A stretch of DNA of 17,250 bases. Source: Clostridia bacterium (GTDB lineage Bacteria; Bacillota; Clostridia; Oscillospirales; Acutalibacteraceae). Both the position numbers and the translations under genes were made by a program. The DNA is taken from NCBI GenBank assembly GCA_900771185.1, contig CAAGND010000101.1, positions 1 to 17,250 of the forward strand. The letters are read 5' to 3'. The notes beneath the pieces were generated by a model. The model saw only the letters and a program-made list of their open reading frames with translations, was not told the DNA's origin and made no database searches. Shown one piece after another: positions 1 through 7,471 of the stretch. The number at the start of each line of letters is the position of its first letter. The first letter of the stretch is position 1.

Positions 1-27
1 CTGCGCAAATCAGAAGCAGACATTTGA
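1..27 (+). CDS. Possible C-terminal tail of an upstream gene (partial)
   Basis: Reading from the first base, eight sense codons (LRKSEADI) end in a TGA at 25-27, and a terminator-like hairpin begins 12 bases later. A stop codon followed closely by a hairpin is what the end of a gene would look like, but eight codons are too few to recognise a family, and another forward frame also stays open here. The reading is an inference from position only. Confidence 0.25.
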   Translation: MRKSEADI

Positions 28-39
28 ACTAAAAAGAAA

Positions 40-72
40 GCCGCCCGAAAAATTTGATTTTCGGACGGCTTT
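40..72. terminator. Terminator-like hairpin, better formed on the - strand
   Basis: A 12-bp stem (40-51 with 58-69) closes a six-base loop. In + strand RNA the stem has a C-A mismatch (44/65) and is followed by TTTGCG. In - strand RNA the same pair becomes a G-U wobble and the stem is followed by TTTCTTTTT. The hairpin may therefore act in both directions, more strongly on the - strand, although no convincing - strand gene lies to its right in this window. Confidence 0.6.
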
Positions 73-152
73 GCGTTATTATTTTTATGAAAAAGCGGAG
101 ACACTGTGTGCTAGCCCGCCGAAAAAACGACCGAAAAACAACCATGCAACCC

Positions 153-222
153 GTAGGGGCGATTCACGAATCGCCCGCCCTATGCCTTCCCCTTGAGGGG
201 AAGGTGGCACGGCGCAGCCGTG
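153..222. repeat. Tandem short palindromes of an intergenic repeat
   Basis: Three perfect hairpins follow one another: GGGCGATTC/GAATCGCCC (157-165 with 168-176), CCTTCCCC/GGGGAAGG with a TTGA loop (185-192 with 197-204), and CACGGC/GCCGTG with a GCA loop (208-213 with 217-222). Text of this kind resembles the dispersed intergenic repeats I associate with clostridial gut genomes. The family assignment is from memory; the hairpins themselves are read directly. The open frames that cross this stretch on both strands are translations of the repeat and are not genes. Confidence 0.65.
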
Positions 223-283
223 ACGGATGAGGTGTCGAACAGATATCGGAAGTCATACATTAGACGATGAATTTTATATTCGG

Positions 284-316
284 TGCGTAGGGGAGGGTCT
301 CCGTGCCCTCCCGCAC
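284..316. repeat. GGGAGGG/CCCTCCC palindromic repeat
   Basis: GGGAGGG (291-297) pairs perfectly with CCCTCCC (306-312) around an eight-base loop, and the flanks (GTGCG before, GCAC after) extend the symmetry. It is a further short palindrome in the repeat-rich leader of hisH. It sits roughly 260 bases upstream of the gene with no T-run, so it is unlikely to be its terminator or attenuator. Confidence 0.55.
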
Positions 317-331
317 AATCGCCCAAAACCC

Positions 332-380
332 TGTCCTTCTTAGCGCAGCGAAGAATTTTAAATCCACAAATTTGCAAAAG
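332..380 (+). repeat. Decayed half-copy of the repeat at 8797-8875
   Basis: The stretch beginning TGTCCTTCTTAG and continuing GCGCAGCGAAGAAT aligns with the left half of the element at 8797-8875 (TGTCATTCTGAG, GCGCAGCGAAGAAT) and keeps matching, with scattered substitutions, to about 380. The right half of the element is missing. It is best read as a degenerate or truncated copy of the same dispersed repeat. Confidence 0.6.
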
Positions 381-497
381 TTTTTTTAATCTTGCTCTTC
401 AAAATGGCAACGCACAACACTTAAAGAATACGAAATTTCGCGTTTCCAACGCAAATTTTTTCTTTTTAGCTGTCGATTATTTACATATTTCAGCCTG

Positions 498-527
498 TAT
501 GGTAATTTATATACATAAAATACCATA
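498..527. promoter_or_regulatory. Inverted repeat upstream of hisH, possible operator
   Basis: TATGGTA (498-504) and TACCATA (521-527) form a perfect 7-bp inverted repeat separated by 16 AT-rich bases, ending about 30 bases before the hisH start. A possible -35 TTTACA (480-485) with a -10-like TAATTT (503-508) at 17-bp spacing would place the repeat across the promoter. The promoter match is weak; the inverted repeat is read directly and its operator role is a guess. Confidence 0.35.
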
Positions 528-556
528 TATAAGAATGAACCCATGGGGGTATGGCG

Positions 557-1177
557 ATGATAGCAATAGTTGATTACGGGGCGGGCAACCTGCACAGCGT
601 TGTGAACGCTCTTCAATTTATAGGTGCTGACTGCTCCGTCACAAAGGACGCTGATGAGATCGGGCGGGCGCAGGGCGTGATTCTTCCCGGAGTCGGCTCT
701 TTTGAGGATGCGCTCGTGAATATGAAAAAAAGCGGGCTTACCGAAGCCGTCTGTGCGGCGGCAACGAGCGGAAAGCCGTTTCTCGGCATATGCCTCGGCA
801 TGCAGATGCTCTTTGAAAGCTCGGAGGAAAGCCCCGGAGTCCAGGGACTTTCACTTCTGCCCGGAGCGCTCTATAAGATTCCCGCCGATGGCGTGAAGGT
901 TCCCCATATCGGCTGGAACTCACTCGATATCAAAAAGCCGGGCGGCATTTTCGAGGGCTTGCCGCAGGAGACGTTTGTCTATTTTGTTCACTCTTACTAT
1001 CTGAAGGCCGGGGATATGAACGATGTCGCGGCAAGGACACATTACTCTGTCACGATTGATGCGGCGGTCTCACGCGGCAATCTTTTCGGCGTGCAGTTCC
1101 ATCCCGAAAAGAGCGGTGAGGCGGGACTTCAAATGCTCAGAAATTTTGCGCGTCTTTGCGGGGAGGATGTTAAATAA
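557..1177 (+). CDS. hisH: Imidazole glycerol phosphate synthase, glutaminase subunit HisH
   Basis: HisH is a class I glutamine amidotransferase that hydrolyses glutamine and channels ammonia to HisF in histidine biosynthesis, in the cytoplasm. The 206-residue protein has the family opening (IVDYGAGNL), the nucleophile elbow GICLG with Cys79, and the His182/Glu184 pair in FHPEK, completing the Cys-His-Glu triad. I chose the ATG at 557 over the in-frame ATG at 551: the GGGGG at 545-549 is seven bases from 557 but touches 551, and HisH proteins usually begin MIAI(V/I)DYG. The stop overlaps the hisF start (TAATG). The other his genes are not in the window, so this is a detached hisHF pair or the end of an operon whose upstream part lies beyond the repeats. 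Length is normal for the family. Confidence 0.97.
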   Translation: MIAIVDYGAGNLHSVVNALQFIGADCSVTKDADEIGRAQGVILPGVGSFEDALVNMKKSGLTEAVCAAATSGKPFLGICLGMQMLFESSEESPGVQGLSLLPGALYKIPADGVKVPHIGWNSLDIKKPGGIFEGLPQETFVYFVHSYYLKAGDMNDVAARTHYSVTIDAAVSRGNLFGVQFHPEKSGEAGLQMLRNFARLCGEDVK

Positions 1178-1932
1178 TGTATGCAAAAAGAATAATTCCC
1201 TGCCTTGATGTCAAAAACGGCAGGGTTGTCAAAGGTGTCAGCTTTGTCAATCTCCGCGATGCGGGTGATCCTGTCGAGTGTGCGGCGCAGTATAACAAAG
1301 TCGGCGCGGACGAGCTGGTTTTGCTTGATATAACCGCCACTCACGAGGGCAGAAGCACAATGATAGATATAGTCGAGCGTGTCGCGAGCACGATTTTTAT
1401 TCCTTTCACAGTCGGCGGGGGAATACGCGAGCTTGACGATTTTACCGCGATGCTCAGAGCGGGCGCGGACAAGGTGTCCGTCAATTCCGCCGCTGTGCGC
1501 AACCCCGCGCTTATTGAGCAGGCGGCGTATAAATTCGGCAGTCAGTGCGTTGTGTGCGCCATCGATGCCAAAAGGCGCGGCGACTCATGGGAGGTCTATT
1601 TAAACGGCGGAAGAATCCCGACGGGTATAGACGCCCTTGAATGGGCGAAGGAAGCCGAAAATCGCGGCGCGGGCGAAATTCTGCTCACAAGTATGGACTG
1701 CGACGGTCAGAAGAACGGCTATGACAACGAGCTGACAAGAGCCGTCTCAGAGCGTGTCGGCATCCCGGTTATAGCCTCGGGCGGTGCCGGAGCCCTGGAG
1801 CATTTCTATGATGCGTTTACGGACGGCTGCGCCGATGCGGTGCTTGCAGCGTCGCTGTTTCACTTCAATGAAATATCCATCCCGGAGCTTAAAGCATATC
1901 TTTCCGGCAGAGGCGTGCCGGTCAGACTTTGA
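1177..1932 (+). CDS. hisF: Imidazole glycerol phosphate synthase, cyclase subunit HisF
   Basis: HisF is the (beta/alpha)8-barrel subunit that uses HisH-derived ammonia to convert PRFAR into imidazole glycerol phosphate and AICAR. The 251-residue protein begins AKRIIPCLDVKNG with catalytic Asp11 and carries the second catalytic aspartate, Asp130, in CAIDAKR. Phosphate-binding strand ends are visible as TVGGGI, VNSAA and VIASGGAG. Its ATG shares one base with the hisH stop, so the two subunits are translationally coupled; GGGAGGA at 1161-1167 supplies the ribosome binding site. No hisI/hisE follows; the next gene, mutS2, is unrelated and has its own likely promoter. Confidence 0.98.
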   Translation: MYAKRIIPCLDVKNGRVVKGVSFVNLRDAGDPVECAAQYNKVGADELVLLDITATHEGRSTMIDIVERVASTIFIPFTVGGGIRELDDFTAMLRAGADKVSVNSAAVRNPALIEQAAYKFGSQCVVCAIDAKRRGDSWEVYLNGGRIPTGIDALEWAKEAENRGAGEILLTSMDCDGQKNGYDNELTRAVSERVGIPVIASGGAGALEHFYDAFTDGCADAVLAASLFHFNEISIPELKAYLSGRGVPVRL

Positions 1933-1948
1933 TTGCTGAGAGGAGACT

Positions 1949-1977
1949 TTGCTTTTCCTAAATCACATTAATTTAAT
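1949..1977 (+). promoter_or_regulatory. Likely sigma-A promoter for mutS2
   Basis: TTGCTT (1949-1954) and TTTAAT (1972-1977) are separated by exactly 17 bases in the short AT-rich gap between hisF and mutS2. Each box is a fair match to TTGACA/TATAAT, and the transcript would start about 40 bases before the mutS2 ATG. No terminator is visible after hisF, so read-through may also contribute. Confidence 0.5.
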
Positions 1978-2025
1978 TTTTTAAAATCGTGAAACTTTTT
2001 ATCCGATACACAATAAGGAGACGAT

Positions 2026-4422
2026 ATGAACAGTAAAACAGACCGCCATCTGGCGGCACTTGAATTTGATAAAATACTCCTGCGCCTCGCGGATTATACT
2101 TCCTGCCCCGACGCGCGGGAGATGGCACTGTCACTGCGTCCCGAGCACAATCTGGCGCTTGCACAGGCTCTGCTCAGGCAGACCGAGGATGCGCACATGC
2201 TTCTCGGACGCTTCGGCGGACCGTCTTTTTCCGGGCTTAAAAATGTCAGCAACGCGGCGGCAAGGGCGGCTGCTGGCAGTGTGCTTTCCATGAAGGAGCT
2301 GCTCGATGTCGCGGGAGTACTGCGCGCCGTGCGTTCGCTGACTCAGTGGCGCAGCACCAATGCGGGTGTTGAGTCTGTGCTTGACCCGCTGTTCGGTGCG
2401 TTGTCACCCAACAAATTTTTGGAAAATGAAATAACCTCGGCCATACTTTCCGAGGAGGAGATAGCCGATTCCGCATCTCCGGAGCTGTATGAAATTCGCA
2501 GAAAAATCCGTGTTCAGGAGTCGAAGGTGCGCGACCAGCTCGACAAGATGACACATTCCGCGCATTATTCAAAATTCATGCAGGAGAATATAATAACTCA
2601 GCGTAACGGACGCTACGTCGTCCCGGTCAAGGCTGAGTACAGGGGCGAGGTTCAGGGACTTGTGCATGATACCTCGTCCTCGGGCGCAACGGTCTTCATA
2701 GAGCCGATGCCGGTGGTTGAGGCGAACAATGAGATAAAGGTTCTGCGTTCAAAAGAAAAGGATGAAATTGAACGCATACTGACCGTCCTGTCATCGGGTG
2801 TCGGTGAATATGAACAGCAGATAAAGGACAGCTACGAGTGCGCAGTTGAGCTGAATCTCATATTCGCAAAGGCGCAGTATGCTTACAGCATCGGTGCCAC
2901 CGTGCCGCAGTTAAACGCCAATGGCGAGATAGAGCTGCGCGCCGCGCGGCATCCGCTCATTGACAAGGATAAGGTCGTCCCGGTGGATATACGTCTGGGC
3001 ACCGATTTTGACACCCTTGTTATAACCGGACCTAACACCGGCGGAAAAACCGTGTCGATAAAGACGATAGGTCTTCTCACCCTCATGGCGATGAGCGGGC
3101 TGATGATACCTGCGGGGGATCGCAGCAGACTCTCCGTCTTTGACGAGGTGCTGGCTGATATAGGCGATGAGCAGTCCATTGAGCAGTCGCTTTCCACCTT
3201 TTCGGCGCACATGACGAATATCATCGATATTATGAAAAAGTCCGGCGAGCACAGCCTTGTGCTCATAGATGAGCTGGGAGCGGGAACCGACCCTGTCGAG
3301 GGCGCCGCTCTTGCCATGGCGGTGCTTGAGGATCTTCACTTTATGGGTGCGAAGATTGCCGCGACCACGCACTATGCGGAGCTCAAAGCCTATGCCCTTG
3401 AGACTCCGAGGGTTGAAAACGGCTGCTGCGAGTTCAATGTCGCAACCCTCTCTCCGACTTACAGATTGCTCATAGGCGTTCCGGGTCGTTCGAATGCCCT
3501 TGCCATATGCGAGCGGCTCGGCATGGATGAGCGTGTTGTCGGCAGGGCGAAGGAGTTTGTTGACAGTGAGAACGTCCGCTTTGAGGATGTTGTTGACAAG
3601 CTTGAGGGCACCCGCCTGCGCATGGAGGAGGAGCATGAGAGGGCAAAGGAACTGTCCGCGAAGGCCGAAAAGGAGCTTGAGGAGGCTCAGCGCAGACTCG
3701 CCGAGGTTGACAGGCTGAGAGCGGAAGAGCTTGAAAAAGCCAAAGCACAGGCGGCAAAGCTTACCGAACAGGCGAAGCGTGAGAGCTATGCGCTTTTGAA
3801 TGAGCTTGACAAGCTCCGCAAGGAGAAGGAAAAAAACAAGGACGCGTCGGAGCTTGCCCGCAGGGCGCGCGCCATGGTCAAAAAGGGTCTGGGAGCCATT
3901 GATGAGGCCGCCGACCCGGTTATCGGTTCCGGCATATCCGATGAAAACTATGTTTTGCCCCGTGAGCTTGCGGTCGGTGACACGGTTGTTATTGCCGATA
4001 TAGGTCAGCAGGCGACTGTGCTCGCACCCGCCGACAGAAACGGGAATGTCGAGGTGCGCACCGGCTCGGTGAAAACGCGGGTCAAACTCAAAAACCTGAG
4101 GCTTGTCGAAAACGCGCCGCAAAAGAGAAACCTCTCCGGTGCTCGCCGCACAGGCGTTGAGAGCAAAATGAACATGAGTGCCTCCTCAAGACTTGATGTG
4201 CGGGGCATGACGGTTGACGATTGCCTGATGGAGCTTGACCGGTATATAGACTATCTTCTCAGAATGGGACTTTCGGAGTTTACCATAGTCCACGGCAAGG
4301 GTACGGGCGCATTGCGCGCTGCCGTCGGTCAGTATCTGAAGAAGTCGCAGTTCGTCAAAAGCTACCGCCTCGGAGTCTACGGCGAGGGCGAGGACGGCGT
4401 GACAATCGTTGAACTGAAGTAG
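2026..4422 (+). CDS. mutS2: MutS2 family ATPase with Smr domain
   Basis: MutS2 is a MutS paralogue that lacks the mismatch-recognition domains. In Bacillota it is linked to control of recombination and, as RqcU, to splitting collided or stalled ribosomes. The 798-residue protein shows a helical N-terminal core, the P-loop GPNTGGKT at residues 335-342, a Walker B LVLIDELGAGTDP near 410-422, TTHYAELK near 450, and a Lys/Glu-rich coiled coil at about 515-620. A C-terminal Smr nuclease domain carries LDVRG (about 723) and HGKGTG (756-761). Length fits full-length MutS2. The ATG follows AAGGAGACG closely. It stands as a single gene between hisF and the exporter unit. A long opposite-strand frame across its middle is a shadow of its codon usage. 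Confidence 0.97.
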   Translation: MNSKTDRHLAALEFDKILLRLADYTSCPDAREMALSLRPEHNLALAQALLRQTEDAHMLLGRFGGPSFSGLKNVSNAAARAAAGSVLSMKELLDVAGVLRAVRSLTQWRSTNAGVESVLDPLFGALSPNKFLENEITSAILSEEEIADSASPELYEIRRKIRVQESKVRDQLDKMTHSAHYSKFMQENIITQRNGRYVVPVKAEYRGEVQGLVHDTSSSGATVFIEPMPVVEANNEIKVLRSKEKDEIERILTVLSSGVGEYEQQIKDSYECAVELNLIFAKAQYAYSIGATVPQLNANGEIELRAARHPLIDKDKVVPVDIRLGTDFDTLVITGPNTGGKTVSIKTIGLLTLMAMSGLMIPAGDRSRLSVFDEVLADIGDEQSIEQSLSTFSAHMTNIIDIMKKSGEHSLVLIDELGAGTDPVEGAALAMAVLEDLHFMGAKIAATTHYAELKAYALETPRVENGCCEFNVATLSPTYRLLIGVPGRSNALAICERLGMDERVVGRAKEFVDSENVRFEDVVDKLEGTRLRMEEEHERAKELSAKAEKELEEAQRRLAEVDRLRAEELEKAKAQAAKLTEQAKRESYALLNELDKLRKEKEKNKDASELARRARAMVKKGLGAIDEAADPVIGSGISDENYVLPRELAVGDTVVIADIGQQATVLAPADRNGNVEVRTGSVKTRVKLKNLRLVENAPQKRNLSGARRTGVESKMNMSASSRLDVRGMTVDDCLMELDRYIDYLLRMGLSEFTIVHGKGTGALRAAVGQYLKKSQFVKSYRLGVYGEGEDGVTIVELK

Positions 4423-4525
4423 CCCCGATTTAAGCTTTTTAAGTGTTTATTTTGCAATGTACTCCCCCTTTTTATTTCAAAAACTTGTTCAAAACAGATA
4501 AAATAAAAATTTTTAAAAATAATTC

Positions 4526-4554
4526 TTGCACTTGCGCTCCCGTTGTGGTATAAA
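4526..4554 (+). promoter_or_regulatory. Strong sigma-A promoter for the exporter/DUF1854 unit
   Basis: TTGCAC (4526-4531) and TATAAA (4549-4554) are spaced by 17 bases and preceded by a very AT-rich stretch that could act as an UP element. The predicted start falls near 4561, only about seven bases before the large leader hairpin, so the hairpin would lie at the extreme 5' end of the transcript. Confidence 0.75.
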
Positions 4555-4560
4555 GGGCGT

Positions 4561-4693
4561 GCAAAGAAAAGGGCAGATTGAAAACCCTGATGGTAAAACA
4601 CGAATAAAATCGTATACCTGACACGGTTTTCAGTCAGCCCTTTCGCGTTTTTTTGAGGGATATGCGGCTTTTACCGTATAAAAGCGAAAGGAG
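4561..4693 (+). ncRNA. Structured leader RNA upstream of the ABC exporter, candidate regulatory element
   Basis: A long hairpin is built from AAAGGGC (4568-4574) with GCCCTTT (4637-4643), one A-A mismatch, then an 11-bp helix 4576-4586 with 4625-4635 (one G-U). Its apical region holds GGTA/TACC (4592-4595, 4615-4618) and ACGA/TCGT (4600-4603, 4610-4613). Four bases (CGCG) and then seven Ts (4648-4654) follow, so it could terminate. CCTTTCGC (4639-4646) is also the exact complement of GCGAAAGG (4684-4691), which overlaps the Shine-Dalgarno of the exporter and would enclose a second small hairpin (TATGCGG/CCGTATA, 4661-4680). The two folds exclude each other. It matches no riboswitch class I know. 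It could instead be a free small RNA or an elaborate terminator. Confidence 0.55.
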
Positions 4694-4700
4694 CGGAGTA

Positions 4701-6959
4701 ATGGAAACACAGACAATTCTTTCAAACAAGCCCCTGCCGGAGCCGGAGCTTGAAAAGGCAAGAGCGGCTCTGCCGGAGGGCGAGGAGATTATTTTTGCCG
4801 TTGTGGGCGATCTCAACCTCAAAGGCCGCTATGCTGTTTCACTTTTGGCGGTCACGGCAAATCACATTGCGGCAGTTGATGAGTGCTATGAGAACGGCGT
4901 GTTCGTTTTTGAACATTCCCAGCCTGAGGAGATAAAGGTCAAGCGCATGTACGGCAACGCAGTCCTGCAGGCGAGGATAGACGGAAAGCTCAGGCACATC
5001 TTCCGTTTCACTTATTCGGCGGCGGCACTCTGCGACGCGGCGGCTCAGTTCTCAGAGAACATGGCGAACGGAGCATCGCTGGAGGGTGAAAAGGAGATTA
5101 TAATCGCAACCTTCAACAAGCTCAAGGCCTTCTGCCCGAAGTGCGGCAGAGCGTTGAGCAGCCAGGGGGCGGAGTGTATCAACTGTGCCTCAAAGGGCAA
5201 GCTCGTAAAAAAACTGTCGGTCTATGTTCGTCCGCAGCTCAAACTCATGTCCGTCAGTCTCTTGATTTCGATTATAACAACGGCTATGGCGCTTGTGCCG
5301 CCCTACGCCACAAAGATTCTGGTCGATGACATTATCCCGAGCAAGAACCTCAAGGGGCTGCTTGCGGTGGTGCTCGGTCTTCTGTGCGTCTACATAATTC
5401 AGTATACACTCGGCGCTGTCAGAGGACATTTCATGCGCAAGGCGGGCGACAGAATAGTGGCGTCGCTGAGAAGCGATATATACAGCAAGGCACAAAGACT
5501 TCCGCTCAGCTTCTATGACAGAACGAGCACCGGCTCTGTCATATCACGTATAAGCAGCGACACCTCCACACTTCAGGCGTTTCTCCTGAGAATATCGCAG
5601 GAGGCGATAGTTCAGTTTTTCATGATGATAGGCATTGTGGTCATAATGTTCATCCTTGACCCGAAGCTGACATTGCTCTCTCTTGTTCCGATACCGCTTG
5701 TTGTTGTCGGTTCGCGCTACTTCGGCAGAAAGATTTCACCCATATATCACAAGATATGGCGCAAGTGGTCGGCGGTCAGCTCTGTTTTGACGGATACTCT
5801 GCCCTGCGTCAGGGTTATAAAGTCCTTCACCGCAGAGGAGAGAGCCTCTGACAAGTTCTCCGCCTATAACAATGCATGGCTCAAAGAGGACACAAGAGCG
5901 TCGCTTCTCGCCAATATATTCCCAAACGCCGTGACGTTTTTCGTCACCTGCGGCTCGCTCCTCATATGGGGAGTCGGCGGCAGATGGGTCATCACACAGC
6001 CGGAAAGCATCTCGGTCGGTATGCTTGTTTCGTTCATCTCCTATGCTTCCATGTTTTATAATCCGGTCAACTTCTTTGCGAACCTCAACGACAGCTATCA
6101 GAACGCGCTGACCTCCGCTGAACGTATTCTTGATATTCTTGATGCCGAACCTGAACAGAATTTCGGAGAAGGAAACAAGATTTCAAGAATAAAGGGTAAA
6201 ATAGAATTCAGAAACGTAAACTTCTCATTTGACAAGGTCAAAAAGACCCTCAGCAACATCAATCTTGTCATCGAACCCGGAGACATTGTCGGTATCGTCG
6301 GAACAACCGGTTCCGGAAAGAGCACGCTTGTCAACCTTCTCATGCGTTTTTATGACAACTATGAGGGTGAGATTCTCGTCGACGGCGTAAACATCAAGGA
6401 TATAGACCTCGCATCCTACCGCTCGAATATCGGCTATGTTCAGCAGGAGCCGATGATGTTCAAGGATACGGTGTTCAAGAATATTGCGTACAGCAACCCC
6501 GAGGCCACCGTCGAGGAGGTTATCCATGCCGCTGATATCGCTAACGCCCACACCTTTATAGCCCGCCTGCCGGACGGATATGACACGATGCTCGGTGAGC
6601 GTGGAGTGGGACTTTCGGGCGGTGAAAAGCAGCGCCTGTCCATTGCGCGCGCGGTGCTCAAAAATCCGAGCCTTCTCATCTTTGACGAGGCCACCGCGGC
6701 GGTCGACTCGGAAACGGAGCACCTTATACAGCAGGCAATTGAGCGCCTGATAAGCGGGCGCACAACGCTGATGATAGCCCACCGTCTCTCAACGCTGAGC
6801 AAGGCGAACAAGATAATCGTGGTCGACAAGGGCGAGATAATCGAGTTCGGTTCTCCGCAGGAGCTTATGGCTCTCAAGGGCAAGTATTATAAGCTCATAG
6901 AAATCCAGTCCCTCTCCGAAAAGCTCCAGAAGGGCAAGGAAGAGGAAAATTTTGAATAA
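4701..6959 (+). CDS. ABC exporter (fused permease-ATPase) with N-terminal zinc-ribbon domain
   Basis: This is a type IV exporter half-transporter of 752 residues that would work as a dimer in the membrane; the substrate is unknown. The N-terminal about 140 residues are soluble and resemble no domain I can name with confidence. A zinc ribbon follows with Cys145, Cys148, Cys159 and Cys162. Six hydrophobic segments lie between about 183 and 455, with the usual coupling-helix motif LPLSFYDR. The ATPase domain has Walker A GTTGSGKST (534-542), Q-loop Gln581/582, signature LSGGEKQ (638-644), Walker B LLIFDE and the switch His694. I start at ATG 4701 because AAAGGAG (4687-4693) precedes it; the TTG at 4655 region lies inside the leader T-run. 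It is followed after 14 bases by a DUF1854 gene. Exporters paired with DUF1854 are known and carry a cyanophycin-associated label in some bacteria, but no cyanophycin genes occur here. Confidence 0.93.
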   Translation: METQTILSNKPLPEPELEKARAALPEGEEIIFAVVGDLNLKGRYAVSLLAVTANHIAAVDECYENGVFVFEHSQPEEIKVKRMYGNAVLQARIDGKLRHIFRFTYSAAALCDAAAQFSENMANGASLEGEKEIIIATFNKLKAFCPKCGRALSSQGAECINCASKGKLVKKLSVYVRPQLKLMSVSLLISIITTAMALVPPYATKILVDDIIPSKNLKGLLAVVLGLLCVYIIQYTLGAVRGHFMRKAGDRIVASLRSDIYSKAQRLPLSFYDRTSTGSVISRISSDTSTLQAFLLRISQEAIVQFFMMIGIVVIMFILDPKLTLLSLVPIPLVVVGSRYFGRKISPIYHKIWRKWSAVSSVLTDTLPCVRVIKSFTAEERASDKFSAYNNAWLKEDTRASLLANIFPNAVTFFVTCGSLLIWGVGGRWVITQPESISVGMLVSFISYASMFYNPVNFFANLNDSYQNALTSAERILDILDAEPEQNFGEGNKISRIKGKIEFRNVNFSFDKVKKTLSNINLVIEPGDIVGIVGTTGSGKSTLVNLLMRFYDNYEGEILVDGVNIKDIDLASYRSNIGYVQQEPMMFKDTVFKNIAYSNPEATVEEVIHAADIANAHTFIARLPDGYDTMLGERGVGLSGGEKQRLSIARAVLKNPSLLIFDEATAAVDSETEHLIQQAIERLISGRTTLMIAHRLSTLSKANKIIVVDKGEIIEFGSPQELMALKGKYYKLIEIQSLSEKLQKGKEEENFE

Positions 6960-6973
6960 GAGGAGGGCTTGTC

Positions 6974-7465
6974 TTGAGTCAGAGAACGTATATTGAATAT
7001 GATAACGCGCGCATCACCAAGGGCGAGGGTCATCTGGTGAATGTCGAGATGTATGACGGCAGAATGTTCCAAAATGTCGAGGCACGCAGGCTCTTCCCTC
7101 TGACCGGTCTGCGGAGATATATAACACTGCTTGACAGTGAGGGTGTGGAGCAGGCTGTCATAAGAGATCTTGACACGCTTATGGAGGAGAGCATGAAGGT
7201 CGTGGAGAACGCTCTCAACGAATACTATCTGATTCCGAAAATACTCAGAATCAACTCCGCCGCCGAGAAGTATGGCCTTTTAAAGCTCGATGTTGAGACG
7301 GACAGCGGGCATTATGCCTTTGACGTCAAGCATGTTCAGGCATCCATAAAGCTTCTCTACGACGGCCGCGTGCTTATAAAGGATTCCAGTGACAACCGCT
7401 ATGATATTCCGGATTACCGCACTCTTGATAAAAAGAGCCTGAGAATTATAACGCAATATCTGTGA
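6974..7465 (+). CDS. DUF1854 protein, partner of the ABC exporter
   Basis: The 163-residue protein looks like the DUF1854 family (features such as LFPLTGLRRYITLLD and LEEY-like LNEYYLIPKIL after an ...IRDLDTL... segment). The family function is unknown; because it is sometimes fused to the C-terminus of ABC transporters, a ligand-binding or accessory role has been suggested. It has no signal peptide or membrane segment, so it is probably cytoplasmic. The start is the UUG at 6974: AGGAGGG (6961-6967) sits six bases upstream, and no ATG or GTG lies at a suitable distance. The gene begins 14 bases after the exporter stop, which indicates one operon. Family assignment is from sequence memory and would benefit from a profile match. 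Confidence 0.8.
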   Translation: MSQRTYIEYDNARITKGEGHLVNVEMYDGRMFQNVEARRLFPLTGLRRYITLLDSEGVEQAVIRDLDTLMEESMKVVENALNEYYLIPKILRINSAAEKYGLLKLDVETDSGHYAFDVKHVQASIKLLYDGRVLIKDSSDNRYDIPDYRTLDKKSLRIITQYL

Positions 7466-7471
7466 TATTGT

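Noticed and set aside
180..573. Open frames across the repeat patch on both strands
   Set aside because: They translate palindromic repeats, have no ribosome binding sites and show no recognisable protein features.
2911..4122. 403-codon open frame on the - strand
   Set aside because: It lies entirely inside mutS2, whose motifs are unmistakable, and its translation shows no family features; it is a codon-bias shadow.
4561..4655. Fluoride riboswitch suggested by CUGAUGG in the leader
   Set aside because: The required 5' GGCGAUG-type segment and pseudoknot partners are absent, so the motif is a chance match.
4561..4655. Small SRP RNA or another standard housekeeping RNA
   Set aside because: The conserved SRP Alu/S-domain tetraloop and asymmetric-loop bases are not present.
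4701..7465. Naming the exporter pair as a cyanophycin system
   Set aside because: No cyanophycin synthesis or degradation gene is present in the window; the name would be carried over from other phyla.
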